Below, in pieces: positions 27,009 to 37,575 of a stretch of DNA of 64,000 nucleotides. Position 1 is the stretch's first letter. Each line of letters begins with the position of its first letter. The notes below the pieces were generated by a model that was not told the origin of the DNA, did no database searches, and saw only the letters and a list, made by a program, of their open reading frames with translations. The stretch is from NCBI RefSeq assembly GCF_026013605.1, contig NZ_JAPDPJ010000035.1, positions 1 through 64,000 on the forward strand, given 5' to 3'. Source of the stretch: Plebeiibacterium sediminum (GTDB lineage Bacteria; Bacteroidota; Bacteroidia; Bacteroidales; Marinilabiliaceae). The position numbers and the translations under genes were made by a program.

Positions 27009-27060
27009 CATCTATATTTTTTAAAATTATATAATTCCTTCAAATTGTATCTGGAATTGC

Positions 27061-28827
27061 TTAAAAGGAATATCCAACTCCTACCCTAACATTTAATCCT
27101 TGCATTGGATATCCATTCCATTGATAGTATTTAGAAACAATAGCATTATTTAAGTTGGCAAACATAGTCCACTTTGAACTAATTGTATATTCAGCACCCA
27201 AATTAATATCAATAACTGACTTAAGCTCCTTTGCCTCTTGAGTCGCTGCATCGTAAGCAAAACGTTTTCCCATAGTATAAACACCCAAGTTTACCCATAA
27301 GTCTTCTATAGGAGCATAATTAGCTGTTAAACCAACTTCGACTTCCGGTTTATGCCATGCTTCCTCAATTTGATCCAGGTTATAACCGTTATACTTACCC
27401 TTAAGCAATACATTCATCTTTTGAGATGGCTCATATTTTAATTCACCCGATAAAGTCAACAGACTTCCATCACTATATACCACATCAAATATATTTGTTT
27501 GACTATAAGTAGAGATCGCAGAAGATGTTGCTAATTCGGTGCTATACCATCTATTAACATAAAAATGCTCATCATCAAACATTGAATAATCCACTCGTGC
27601 AACAAAACTGGTTTGCGAACTGAAGTTTCCTTTTAAACCACCAAAGAAATGCAGTCCGTTAAAACTATTTCTAACATTTACATCAGCAGCTACAAACCTG
27701 TTTTCTTTTTGTATTTTTTGATAGTTATTGATATCATAGTCTCCTTGCACACCTGCAAAAGCACTAACAATTCCATCAGCAATAACCAGGTTAGCCTCTA
27801 CATGTGGTGCAATATTAAAACCACTTTCCTCATCTTGTCCACCTAATAAACTATACGTATCTAACCCAACTTTAAAATCAATTCCCTCAAAAACGAATCC
27901 TAAGGCAGGAGAAATATTTAATACAGTCATGCTTCTGTCCATGAATCCATATAACGGACTATTAGAGTCTGGTACCGAGGTTCCATAGTAATCAAAACCT
28001 CCGGCTATATCCAAAAACATATCATTAAAATAGATTTTAGCTTTAGCGTTTAGTCCAACACCATTTTCACCAACTCCTGTAATATTACTGAATGTTTGAT
28101 ATTTCAAATTGGCTTTAAAGGCAACATCATCCGGTTCCACAACTTTATTTCCAAAGCCAACATTTAATCCAAATGAACTTAGCCTTTGCTTTCTATCCGC
28201 CATCAGATTGCTTCCTAATGTACTAGAAGCAGGATCCATCATGTCAGTATAATAAGCCAACGTTTCATCAATGTTTTGAAAACCATAATAATCGTAAATA
28301 TTATGATCAAACTCTGCATCTAATGAAAGTGTATAATCATCCCAAAACCTTCTGAAATAAAGTGATGCATAAGTGTCATGAATTGGAGCTTCCGATTTAC
28401 TGTCATCTTCCAATTTTATATCTCCATTAGATGTTAAGTGTCCCACATTTAATCCTAATGCGTACTCTTCTGATCGCAACACATTATAATTTAAATCACC
28501 AAACAAAGTTACGTAATTACCTAATCCTCCTTTGATATAGGATTTATCCAATACGGTCTTTCTTTCCGGTTTTAATCTTGCTGCAGTTATAGGTTCAATT
28601 GCCAATCCTGAAGCCATTGCCTTTGAAAGAATATCATAAGAAAAGCTTGGATTAAATGTAGCTGAATCTACTTCATCTACTGGCAATTTATTAATTTTAA
28701 ATGCATCGGAAATAATTGGATTATATTCTCTTACAACCTTTACATCTTTATTTAATTCCTGTGCATTAACAGAAACAAATGATATTATAAAAAGTATAAG
28801 TAGTATATATATATAATTTTTCTTCAT
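27061..28827 (-). CDS. Outer-membrane beta-barrel protein paired with a large TPR protein
   Basis: The 588-residue protein has a signal peptide (about 1-22, SVNAQ), a conserved-looking N-terminal segment (VVREYNPIISDAFKINKLP), and then many amphipathic strands ending in an aromatic residue (LNVRVGVGYSF). It has no plug domain that I can see, so it is a barrel rather than a full TonB receptor. It starts 31 bp after the stop of the 1020-residue TPR gene, and the two form an operon with a terminator after this gene. The function is not known; the pair may form an envelope complex. Confidence 0.75.
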   Translation of the reverse strand: MKKNYIYILLILFIISFVSVNAQELNKDVKVVREYNPIISDAFKINKLPVDEVDSATFNPSFSYDILSKAMASGLAIEPITAARLKPERKTVLDKSYIKGGLGNYVTLFGDLNYNVLRSEEYALGLNVGHLTSNGDIKLEDDSKSEAPIHDTYASLYFRRFWDDYTLSLDAEFDHNIYDYYGFQNIDETLAYYTDMMDPASSTLGSNLMADRKQRLSSFGLNVGFGNKVVEPDDVAFKANLKYQTFSNITGVGENGVGLNAKAKIYFNDMFLDIAGGFDYYGTSVPDSNSPLYGFMDRSMTVLNISPALGFVFEGIDFKVGLDTYSLLGGQDEESGFNIAPHVEANLVIADGIVSAFAGVQGDYDINNYQKIQKENRFVAADVNVRNSFNGLHFFGGLKGNFSSQTSFVARVDYSMFDDEHFYVNRWYSTELATSSAISTYSQTNIFDVVYSDGSLLTLSGELKYEPSQKMNVLLKGKYNGYNLDQIEEAWHKPEVEVGLTANYAPIEDLWVNLGVYTMGKRFAYDAATQEAKELKSVIDINLGAEYTISSKWTMFANLNNAIVSKYYQWNGYPMQGLNVRVGVGYSF

Positions 28828-28858
28828 CGTAAGTACAATTTCTATTTACAGAATTAAA

Positions 28859-31800
28859 TTATTGAATATTTAAGGTGTCTACGGATTCTTTAGCCGAGGA
28901 TACTGCCATTTTCTCTTCCACAGTTTTTAGTCGAGACTGAACCAAATCTTTAATATCATCATCTCCTTTATAATTTTCTACAATACTTTGCAGGTATTGT
29001 TTTGCCTGAAAATATTCATTATTGGAAATATAAATATCTGATAATAACACAAAGCTTCGGGCTAACCAATATTGATGAGAAGTACCTTTATTAGCTAATT
29101 CAAACACTTCATTTTCTGCCTTACTCTTATCGCCTGAATCGTAATAATACTGAGCAATAATATATTTTGCTTCGGCACCCTGGGCACTTTGTGGATTTTG
29201 AGCTAATATTTCGTATTCCTTAACAGCCAACTCTTGTTGTCCTTTAGCCATTAATGCTCCAGCCTTGTAATATCTGGCCTCTCTAACTATTTCTCCTGCT
29301 ACCTTAGGTGAATTCATCACCTCCTCTGCAGCACTAATGGTTTGATCCAAATCATTCAGCTTATAGCAACAACGCATTACTCCAATACGAGCCTCCATAC
29401 GGTTTTCTTTAATCTCTGCCACTTGTTCCAATTGCTCAAAGGCTGTTAGCGCTTCACTATATTTATCCATGCTATAATTAATCTCTCCTGAACGAATTAA
29501 AGCATCTTCTGTAAATAAGTTTTTACCGGAATTGGTAACTTCTGTGTAAGCTCTTAATGCATCATATTTTTCACCATTCTTATAAAGACAATCGGCCATA
29601 TAATAATTGGCATTCAGAACAAACATCCCCTGTGGATATCTGTTCAGATAATTCTGGAAACTCTTAATGGCAGGTTCACATTTCCCTTCCATATAATATC
29701 GTTCTGCAGTTACATAACTTAAAGAATCCTGCTCACGGACATCAACCTGAGCAAAACTTCCTAATGTTTTAGTGTAAGCCACATAACCATCCAGATCGTT
29801 TCTGTCCATATAAATATTTCGGATACCTAACAATGATTCTATAGATTCCTGAGTTCCTGGAAATTCATTCACAACTCGCTTATAAAAAGACATTGAATTA
29901 TCATAATCATTAGAATTATAATACACCAAACCTAATTGAAGCATAGCCTTTTTAGAATAACTACTGGTTGGATATTTTTCTTTGATCGTCTTGTATTTTC
30001 TGATGGCATTATTTAAATCGCCCATGGAAACATACGATTTTCCCATTTCATACAAAGCATCATCCACATAGTTTGAATTAGGATATTTGTTAATCAAACC
30101 ATTAAGTTCGGAAATCTTTGTTTCGTGCTGTTTTAAAATACCCAATGAGATTGCTTTCTGGTAAATAGAGTAATCCGGAGAAGCAGCTACAATCATACTC
30201 CCTTTTTCGTAGTAATTGATAGCCTGTTGAAAATCTCTTTGTACAAAATAACAATCTCCAATTCGGTTATATGCATCACCAACTGTTGAAGTTGACTTAT
30301 TTTTTTCAATATTAATATACTTACGCCACCAGCTTTTTGCAGACTCATAGTTCTTTTCTTTAAACTCTGCGTAGGCAATATTATAGTGAGCCAACCCAAA
30401 ATAATCAGTACCAAAACTTCCTGAAGTAAGTATAAATGTATTGTAATCCTCTACAGCATTGGCATATTGACCTAAACGATATTTTGCTTCACCACGCCAG
30501 TAATAAGATTTAACTTTTAATTCCTTATTATACTGTCCGTACTTTAAACTATAATCAAAGTACTTAATAGCCTCACTAAAACTCAAATTGGTAAATAAAT
30601 CAATGGCTCTGTAGTAAGCAACTTTTTGTAAGGCCTGATAAACCCGTGCATTTTTAATTTTAATATTTTCAAGAGCATCAAGCGCCTGCTCATAATTTTT
30701 TGTGGTTAAAAATACTTTACCCAAATAATCGTAGGCCAAATCAATTTTATCACTTTCAGGGAATTTTTCAATAAAACTTAAAAATGAATTGATTATTTCA
30801 TTAAATGGAGAATAATTCAGCTCATAATTTAATTTGATGGTATTAAACAATGCATCTTCCTGAATATCCTTATCAAAATCTAATTTAGATGCTGCTTCAA
30901 AAGCCACTCTGGCTCTTTTCTTATCTTTTAATCTTAAATGACAATCTGCCAAATGATAATAAGCATTTTGAGCCATCTCATCATTTAACGAAGTAACCAT
31001 ACTCAAATATTCAGCTGCTTTATCATAATTATTCTGATAATAGTAGGCAAACCCTAAATGATAATAATCTTCTCGTCGTGGTTTAGCTGATAAGTTAATG
31101 GTAGTTTCAAAATACTCTGTTGACTGAGCATAGTTTTTCTTAGCAAAATACGATTCACCAACTATTCTTGCCATATCAGCTTTTCTTTCCTTTGAACCTT
31201 CTTCCATCAATGGCAAAGCGTAATTTATTGCCTCATCATAATCACCTTTTAAATAATGAATCTGAGCAATATAAAAAGGCACTAACTTTTTAAAGGAAGG
31301 AACATCTTTTAATCTTTCGAAGCCCTCTAAAGCTGTTTCGTAATTTCCTTTTTGATATTGAATATGTGCATAATAATAATTCGAAGCATCGTAATACTTA
31401 TTATCCACATCTTTTAAATCGTAGAAATATCTGTTGGCAACATCGTACTCTTCCTCCATAAAATGGGCATATCCTTTTTTAAAGAAGAAAGCATACCTGG
31501 TTTCCTGATCCAGTTTAGCCTCATCCACTTCTTCAAACTTACGAATAGCCTGTTTATATTTACGGTTACTTATTTTCATATCGCCCAAATGGAAGTAGGC
31601 AAATGAACGTTTATTACTCTCAGGAAAATCAAGGATAAACTTTTCAAATAAGTATTCGGCATCTCCATTTTCCAGATTTTTAGCACACACTGCCTGATAG
31701 TAACATGCCATAGCGTATTGATTGGATTCGCCGGGAACCGATTGCCTGATAATCTTCTCGAACTGGTCCCTTGCTGAACCAAATTTATTCAATCGATATA

Positions 31801-31921
31801 ATTCCATTGCCTTTTCAAAGGCTCTTTCCGGCTGTGTCAATCCTAGTGATTGCTGGGAGAATAAAGATAGGCTTATAAATAAAGCCAGAATGGTTGCAGA
31901 TAGAAATTTTGTATTTATCAT
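28859..31921 (-). CDS. Large secreted TPR-repeat protein
   Basis: The 1020-residue protein has a signal peptide (about 1-22, SLSLFSQ) and is built of TPR units nearly end to end. Examples are AFEKAMELYRLNKFGSARDQF, ALYEMGKSYVSMGDLNNAIRK and AMLQLGLVYYNSNDYDNS. Many units are of the BamD/YbgF type, with paired 'fP.s..' turns. Such periplasmic scaffolds bind peptidoglycan or outer-membrane complexes. It is the first gene of a two-gene operon with the barrel protein. The 417-bp gap upstream (31922-32338), shared with the divergent ftsE gene, holds no other gene. Confidence 0.85.
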   Translation of the reverse strand: MINTKFLSATILALFISLSLFSQQSLGLTQPERAFEKAMELYRLNKFGSARDQFEKIIRQSVPGESNQYAMACYYQAVCAKNLENGDAEYLFEKFILDFPESNKRSFAYFHLGDMKISNRKYKQAIRKFEEVDEAKLDQETRYAFFFKKGYAHFMEEEYDVANRYFYDLKDVDNKYYDASNYYYAHIQYQKGNYETALEGFERLKDVPSFKKLVPFYIAQIHYLKGDYDEAINYALPLMEEGSKERKADMARIVGESYFAKKNYAQSTEYFETTINLSAKPRREDYYHLGFAYYYQNNYDKAAEYLSMVTSLNDEMAQNAYYHLADCHLRLKDKKRARVAFEAASKLDFDKDIQEDALFNTIKLNYELNYSPFNEIINSFLSFIEKFPESDKIDLAYDYLGKVFLTTKNYEQALDALENIKIKNARVYQALQKVAYYRAIDLFTNLSFSEAIKYFDYSLKYGQYNKELKVKSYYWRGEAKYRLGQYANAVEDYNTFILTSGSFGTDYFGLAHYNIAYAEFKEKNYESAKSWWRKYINIEKNKSTSTVGDAYNRIGDCYFVQRDFQQAINYYEKGSMIVAASPDYSIYQKAISLGILKQHETKISELNGLINKYPNSNYVDDALYEMGKSYVSMGDLNNAIRKYKTIKEKYPTSSYSKKAMLQLGLVYYNSNDYDNSMSFYKRVVNEFPGTQESIESLLGIRNIYMDRNDLDGYVAYTKTLGSFAQVDVREQDSLSYVTAERYYMEGKCEPAIKSFQNYLNRYPQGMFVLNANYYMADCLYKNGEKYDALRAYTEVTNSGKNLFTEDALIRSGEINYSMDKYSEALTAFEQLEQVAEIKENRMEARIGVMRCCYKLNDLDQTISAAEEVMNSPKVAGEIVREARYYKAGALMAKGQQELAVKEYEILAQNPQSAQGAEAKYIIAQYYYDSGDKSKAENEVFELANKGTSHQYWLARSFVLLSDIYISNNEYFQAKQYLQSIVENYKGDDDIKDLVQSRLKTVEEKMAVSSAKESVDTLNIQ

Positions 31922-32270
31922 TAATAATATCTTTTTCTTCAGATTACAGTAATTTTGGCTTACAAGTATTATACCAACTTATAACCATTATATTTTCCGG
32001 CCTTAAAGATATAAAAATTAGACTTTGGCCTAGTATAGATTATTAGTTTATAATGAAACGCCATTAAATCACAATTTATTTTTCTATTTTCACAAAATAT
32101 TTAATATCAATAAATCTTTAGATTTTAGATAAAAGACAAAAGACTGATTTACAAAATGCTTATTATCAAAAAATAAAATTAGCTCAAGCTTTTTTATAAG
32201 TATTAGAATCAGCTTTATAGCAAAATCTACTGAAGTGTTGAAATAGCGGAACTATTTAAAATACTTTCAG

Positions 32271-32305
32271 GAAAGTTTATTTTTAGTCTAAAACATAAAC
32301 TTTTC
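32271..32305 (+). promoter_or_regulatory. Inverted repeat in the ftsE leader
   Basis: GAAAGTTTAT (32271-32280) pairs with ATAAACTTTTC (32295-32305) with one bulge. It lies 34 bp before the ATG of ftsE. No T run follows, so it is more likely a leader structure than a terminator. Confidence 0.35.
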
Positions 32306-32338
32306 TGATAATGTTGTTTTATTCAGATTTATCTTAAA

Positions 32339-33043
32339 ATGAGTTTCAAAAAAAACGTACCAATAGAAAATAAAAACGGCAATATAGTTGAATTAAAAAA
32401 CACTGTAATCAGACACAGGGAAAACATTGTACTTAAAGATGTTAACCTGGAAGTAAAAAAAGGTGAATTCATCTATTTGATAGGTAAAGTTGGAAGTGGA
32501 AAATCCAGTTTACTGAAAACTTTTTATGCAGAAGTAACTATTTCTGAAGGTTATGCTTTTGCTGTTGGTTACGACTTAAAAAAGGTAAAATCAAAAAATA
32601 TTCCTTTTTTAAGAAGAAAAATGGGAATCATATTTCAGGATTTTCAATTATTAAGCGATCGATCCGTTTATGAAAATCTTGATTTTGTTTTAAAAGCAAC
32701 CGGCTGGAAAAACAAGAAAGAGATGGATACTCGTATTCGTGAAGTTTTAACCCAGGTTGATATGCTTCACAAGGGATATAAAATGCCACACCAACTTTCT
32801 GGTGGTGAACAACAGCGTATTGGTATTGCCAGAGCCTTGCTAAATGAACCAGACCTTATTCTGGCGGATGAGCCAACAGGTAATTTGGATCCAGAAACAA
32901 CAAACGAACTGATGATTCTTTTACAGAAAATTTCGGAGATGGGGAAAACTGTAATTATGGCCACTCATAACTACGGTATGATTGATAAATACAAAGGGCG
33001 TATTTTAAGATGCGAGGACGCCAGACTAAAAGAAAACGAGTAA
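32339..33043 (+). CDS. ftsE: Cell-division-type ABC ATPase FtsE
   Basis: The 234-residue protein is an ABC ATPase with Walker A (GKVGSGKSS), Q-loop (IIFQDFQLL), signature (LSGGEQQRIGIARALL), Walker B (LILADEPTGNLD) and H-loop (VIMATHNYGMI). The pattern and length fit FtsE, which with the membrane partner FtsX controls septal peptidoglycan hydrolases. No ftsX lies next to it here. A LolD/MacB-type exporter ATPase is an alternative. It converges on the aminotransferase gene across a CAGT-type hairpin. Confidence 0.82.
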   Translation: MSFKKNVPIENKNGNIVELKNTVIRHRENIVLKDVNLEVKKGEFIYLIGKVGSGKSSLLKTFYAEVTISEGYAFAVGYDLKKVKSKNIPFLRRKMGIIFQDFQLLSDRSVYENLDFVLKATGWKNKKEMDTRIREVLTQVDMLHKGYKMPHQLSGGEQQRIGIARALLNEPDLILADEPTGNLDPETTNELMILLQKISEMGKTVIMATHNYGMIDKYKGRILRCEDARLKENE

Positions 33044-33046
33044 TTA

Positions 33047-33107
33047 GTCGGCAGTTCTCAGATAGCAGTATACAAAAGAATGTAAACTGACAACTGAGAA
33101 CTGATGA
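33047..33107. repeat. CAGT-heptad element 1 (minimal hairpin form)
   Basis: CAGTTCTCAG (33052-33061) and CTGAGAACTG (33094-33103) are a perfect 10-bp inverted repeat. Extra CAGT and ACTG units flank them (GGCAGT, AGCAGT, AACTGAC, ACTGATG). It fills the gap between the convergent stops at 33043 and 33115 and may act as a terminator. It is the shortest member of the family seen at 51.6-63.3 kb. Confidence 0.75.
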
Positions 33108-33114
33108 CAAAATA

Positions 33115-34305
33115 TTACTGAAGTCGATCTAACGCTATTTTAATTCTCTTCATTGCTTCTACTAACAAATCATCGGCAGTTGCATACGAAAATCTTAAAC
33201 ACTTAGGGCTACCAAAAGCCTCACCTGTAACGGTAGCTACATAAACGGTTTCTAATAGATACAACGCCAAATCAGAAGCACTGTTTATAGTATAGTTTTC
33301 GTAAGATTTTCCAAAGAAACTATCCACTTCCGGAAACAAATAAAACGCACCTTGAGGTTTATTTACTTTTAATCCATCTATCTCTTGCGCCATCTTAACT
33401 ACCAGGTCTCTTCTTCTTTTAAATATTTCTTTCATTTGCATAGAAGGCTCCTGTGTTTCATTTAAGGCTGCAGCCGAAGCCATTTGTGAGATAGAGCAAG
33501 CTCCTGATGTAAATTGTCCCTGCAACTTATTACATGCATCTGCAATCCACTGTGGTGCTGCCATGTAACCAATTCTCCATCCTGTCATGGCATATCCTTT
33601 TGAAACACCATTAACCACCACAACACGATCCTTTAATTCTTCAAACTGAGCAATACTTTCATGCTTTCCATCAAAATTAATCAGTTCGTAAATTTCATCT
33701 GAAACAATAATTACATGTGGGTATTTTACAAAAACTTTAGCAAGAGCCTCTAATTCCTCTTTAGTATATGAACTTCCTGTTGGATTAGAAGGAGAACTAA
33801 ACAAGAAAATTTTGGTTTTATCTGTAATAGCTTCTTCCAACTGCTCTGGAGTAATTTTAAAATCCTGCTCTATTCCTGCCTCAACAACAACACTTTTAGA
33901 CTGAGCCAGATTAACAATTTCAATATAACTTACCCAATAAGGTGCCGGAATAATAACCTCATCGCCCGGACCAGTTAAACTTAGTAAAACATTGGCAATC
34001 GATTGCTTGGCTCCATTAGAAACAACAATCTGCGATGGGTTAAAACTTAAATTATTATCTCTCTTAAATTTAGTGCAAATAGCTTCCTTTAAAACCGGTA
34101 ATCCTGCAACTGGCGTATATTTAGAAATATTATCATCAATAGCTTTTTTTGCAGCTTCTTTAATATGGTCAGGAGTATTAAAATCTGGCTGACCAATACT
34201 CAAGTTAATCACATCATGACCTTGACTTTGAAGTTCACGACTTTTTTGCGACATGGCCAAAGTAGCCGACTCATTTACATTAGCTAATCTTTCCGAAATA
34301 TTCAT
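33115..34305 (-). CDS. Aspartate aminotransferase family PLP enzyme
   Basis: The protein is a fold-type I aminotransferase (class I/II, subgroup Ib). Typical segments are DVINLSIGQPDFNTPDHI, KYTPVAGLPVLKEAI, APYWVSYIEI, SSPSNPTGSSY and SDEIYELINFDG. The PLP lysine sits in NGVSKGYAMTGWRIGYMA. The end shows LRFSYATADDLLVEAM. It transfers the amino group between aspartate and 2-oxoglutarate. I prefer the start at 34305 (MNISERLANVNES), the usual family start, over the upstream ATG at 34344. Confidence 0.92.
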   Translation of the reverse strand: MNISERLANVNESATLAMSQKSRELQSQGHDVINLSIGQPDFNTPDHIKEAAKKAIDDNISKYTPVAGLPVLKEAICTKFKRDNNLSFNPSQIVVSNGAKQSIANVLLSLTGPGDEVIIPAPYWVSYIEIVNLAQSKSVVVEAGIEQDFKITPEQLEEAITDKTKIFLFSSPSNPTGSSYTKEELEALAKVFVKYPHVIIVSDEIYELINFDGKHESIAQFEELKDRVVVVNGVSKGYAMTGWRIGYMAAPQWIADACNKLQGQFTSGACSISQMASAAALNETQEPSMQMKEIFKRRRDLVVKMAQEIDGLKVNKPQGAFYLFPEVDSFFGKSYENYTINSASDLALYLLETVYVATVTGEAFGSPKCLRFSYATADDLLVEAMKRIKIALDRLQ

Positions 34306-34612
34306 AGGTTTATCTTTTACTTCTAATTGCCTTATGGAACTCACAAATAAATTTACTATTCACTTATTTTCACATTCAGAGTTGATCATGAATACACCAT
34401 ATTTCATCCTCTTATGAGTGAATTTAGATCGTAAAATTTACATGTTCGTTTCATATGTTTATCTTTTCTAATTTTACCGTTACATTACAATGCCTTATAT
34501 TTATATTTAAGGCTTGTTGCAAATCATAACAAATACTGCTATTTTCACCCAATATTTTGGTATGAAATAATTTCATTCCATAAACGAGTGCAAAAGTAAC
34601 ATTTTAAAGATT

Positions 34613-35137
34613 ATGGATGTTTTTCTTGAGGTAATAAAATACATTTTGCCATCACTTATTGTTTTTTTTACATCAATCTTTCTGGTAAGATGGTTTTTAA
34701 AAAGCGATCTGGAGCGCAAACGACAAGAGTTTTTATTGGGTAAATTTAAGGAATCATTACCTACTCGATTAGCCGCCTACGAGCGTCTTACTTTATTTCT
34801 GGAAAGAATTAATGCAGAATCAATTGTTATCAGAGAGCAATCTCCTACTTTAAACTGTAAACAGTTTCAGGCAAATTTATTATCAACTATACGAACTGAA
34901 TTTGAACATAATATTGCCATGCAGGTATATTTACCTTCAGCGACCTGGGATCTGGTAAAAAAAGCAAAAGAAGAGATGGTTCGGTTAGTTAACATCTCAG
35001 CAGGCTATGTTAAGCCGGAGGATCCTGCTATTGCATTAGGAAAAACACTATTAGAGCAATATCAAAATGAAACTGCCTATCATTTCAGAAAAGCTTTGGA
35101 AGCTTTAAAAAATGATGTTCAGACCTTATACATCTAA
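34613..35137 (+). CDS. Membrane-anchored hypothetical protein
   Basis: The 174-residue protein has one N-terminal transmembrane helix (about 5-27, YILPSLIVFFTSIFLVRWF) and a mostly helical cytoplasmic part (FKESLPTRLAAYERLTLFLERI and onwards). It looks like a conserved Bacteroidota protein of unknown function. It is followed by the tyrosine-kinase gene (45 bp away, same strand), so the two may be co-transcribed. No catalytic motif is seen. The 268-bp gap upstream holds nothing recognised. Confidence 0.75.
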   Translation: MDVFLEVIKYILPSLIVFFTSIFLVRWFLKSDLERKRQEFLLGKFKESLPTRLAAYERLTLFLERINAESIVIREQSPTLNCKQFQANLLSTIRTEFEHNIAMQVYLPSATWDLVKKAKEEMVRLVNISAGYVKPEDPAIALGKTLLEQYQNETAYHFRKALEALKNDVQTLYI

Positions 35138-35182
35138 AGCCTTTCGTCTGTTTATTGCTCTTTATTCATTAAAATTAACCTT

Positions 35183-37564
35183 GTGGAAAACAATACCAAA
35201 AAACATAATTACACAAATCAAAACCAAACAAAAACGGATGGATTACCAGATATCAGAAAAATATTTCGACTGGCACTCTCAAACTGGTATTTGTTTGCTA
35301 TATCCATTCCCATATGTTTAACCGTATTATTTTTACACAACAGATATACACAAAATACTTATAGAGGAACAGTAACTGTAATGCTCAAAAGTGATGAACC
35401 CAAAAGTATTTCACGAGCTGAATTAATTGAAGGTTTTGGATTATCACCTGAAATGAAAAGTCTGGAAAATCAGACCATCATACTGCGTTCTAAAAAAGTA
35501 GTTAAAAGAGCTATTGATCAACTTGACTTTGCGATAGATATTTATAGCAATGGCGTATTGATGGATTACGATATGTATAGCAGGAGTCCTTTTTCTGTTG
35601 AAATGGATTCAACTCATGCGCAAATATTAAACACACCCATTTTTATTAAGCCAGAGGCCAACAACAAAGTTACCGTTACTATTGAAACAGAAAATGCCTT
35701 ACTCCATTCTTTTAAGGATGAAAAGAATCATGGAGGTAGCGGACATATTTCATTTAGTAAAACAATGAACTGGGGAGATGAAATTAATACTCCATTTGGC
35801 AATTTTAAAGTAATTAGTAACCAATCAGAATTAAAACCTGAGGTTGAATATTACTTTTATTTCAGATCTCATGATTGGTTAGCAAATTATTACAGAGGTA
35901 AAATTTCAGTCTCTCCTTATAAAGAAGGTAGTTCTATTATTTACATATCCAGTACTGGATTAAATACACAAAAAATAATAAACTTCCTGAATGCCTTGTC
36001 CAAAGTATATTTAGAACAAAGTTTAGAACGAAAGAATGAAATTGCATCCCGAACCATTCAATTCATCGACAACCAACTTATTAAGGTTGCGGATAGTTTA
36101 AAATGCGCACAGGAAAAATTAATGAATTTCAGACGCTCAAATGTATTTAGTGCTCCAACAGAATTAACAACCCGCTTGGCTGACCAATACTTTGAATTTG
36201 AAAAAGAACTTAACCTGATTAAACTGCGTGAAGAATATTATAAAAATTTAAATAATCAGGTTATCAATAATCCTCTGGGAGAAGATTACCTCTTGCCTGC
36301 TTTTTCTGAAAATGCCAACAGTTTAATTTCTAATCTGGTAATTGAATTACTTGGCTTGATAAACGAACATAAACTAACGCAGGCCGATGGAGCTGAAATC
36401 AATCCTTACCTTGACGAGTTGGAAAGAAAAATTGAAGTCAGTAAACAAAACCTTTTGACTGCTTTGGATAAACTAATTGAAAACATAAGCATAGAAAAGA
36501 ACAAGATCAAACATCAAATGCAGGAGTTGGCCTTGAAAATGAATCAACTACCTGAATTAGAAAGAAAATACCTTGATGTTGAAAGAGGATACAAATTAAA
36601 TGATGCCATCTATACCTTTTTATTACAAAAGCAAAGTGAAACACAAATCACAAAGGCATCTAATACTCCAGATAATGAAATCATTGATGAAGCTGCAATA
36701 AGTGGGGTTGTTTCTCCAAACCGAAAAAAGAATACCCAACAAGCGCTAATGCTGGCATTTGCTTTACCTATCGCAATCATTGTGTTAAAAGAGTATTTAA
36801 ACAATAAAATCAGAGATAAGCAAGATCTTGCCTCATTATGTTCTTCTATTCCTGTCATTGGTTATATTCCTCAATACAAAGGAGCTCATAACAATGTAAT
36901 TCACGAAGAACCACTATCCAACATTTCGGAATCATTCAGGGCATTAAGAACAAAACTTAAATTTATGTGCCCCGCAAAGGATGCACAGGTAATAACAATT
37001 ACATCTACAAATACCGGCGAGGGAAAGACATTCTGTGCGCTAAATTTAGCTTCGGCTTTTGCCATTTCCGGTAGAAAAACTGTATTGGTTGGATTTGATT
37101 TAAGAAAACCCAGACTAACAGAAATATTTAGTCATCACAATCATGATGGCTTATCCAATTACCTGATTGGTCAATCTTCTGTTGATGATATACTATATTC
37201 TGGTGAAGTTGAAAACCTAAGTATTATACCTTCAGGGGCAATACCTCCAAATCCATCTGAATTAATTGCAACATCCTATACTGCAGAATTATTCAAAACA
37301 CTGAAAGAAAGATTTGATGTTGTTATTGTAGATTCTCCACCTATCGGCGTTGTTGCAGATTCCAGAGTATTAATGGAATACAGTAGCTGTCATCTTTATG
37401 TGGTGAGATCAGCTAAAACGAATAAAGAACACTTTAAACACACCATACAAAACCTTCTTTCTGAAGGCATTGACAATATTGGTTTCATTTTAAATGATTT
37501 AGCCAATAATGCTGGTGGTTATAATTATTATACCGAAAGGTATTACATGGAAAACAAAAAATAG
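35183..37564 (+). CDS. Wzc-type polysaccharide co-polymerase and tyrosine autokinase
   Basis: The 793-residue inner-membrane protein joins a Wzz chain-length domain (first transmembrane helix about 35-52) to a cytoplasmic BY-kinase. A coiled-coil periplasmic part (about 280-500) and a GNVR-like segment precede the second helix. The kinase has Walker A GEGKT (612-616), Walker A' VLVGFDLRKPR (about 634) and Walker B VVIVDSPPIG (about 713). The C-terminus is a short tyrosine cluster (YNYYTERYY). It should control export and length of a surface polysaccharide. The start codon is GTG. It sits 20 kb from the polysaccharide locus at 55.3 kb. Confidence 0.93.
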   Translation: MENNTKKHNYTNQNQTKTDGLPDIRKIFRLALSNWYLFAISIPICLTVLFLHNRYTQNTYRGTVTVMLKSDEPKSISRAELIEGFGLSPEMKSLENQTIILRSKKVVKRAIDQLDFAIDIYSNGVLMDYDMYSRSPFSVEMDSTHAQILNTPIFIKPEANNKVTVTIETENALLHSFKDEKNHGGSGHISFSKTMNWGDEINTPFGNFKVISNQSELKPEVEYYFYFRSHDWLANYYRGKISVSPYKEGSSIIYISSTGLNTQKIINFLNALSKVYLEQSLERKNEIASRTIQFIDNQLIKVADSLKCAQEKLMNFRRSNVFSAPTELTTRLADQYFEFEKELNLIKLREEYYKNLNNQVINNPLGEDYLLPAFSENANSLISNLVIELLGLINEHKLTQADGAEINPYLDELERKIEVSKQNLLTALDKLIENISIEKNKIKHQMQELALKMNQLPELERKYLDVERGYKLNDAIYTFLLQKQSETQITKASNTPDNEIIDEAAISGVVSPNRKKNTQQALMLAFALPIAIIVLKEYLNNKIRDKQDLASLCSSIPVIGYIPQYKGAHNNVIHEEPLSNISESFRALRTKLKFMCPAKDAQVITITSTNTGEGKTFCALNLASAFAISGRKTVLVGFDLRKPRLTEIFSHHNHDGLSNYLIGQSSVDDILYSGEVENLSIIPSGAIPPNPSELIATSYTAELFKTLKERFDVVIVDSPPIGVVADSRVLMEYSSCHLYVVRSAKTNKEHFKHTIQNLLSEGIDNIGFILNDLANNAGGYNYYTERYYMENKK

Positions 37565-37575
37565 GAAACTATTAC

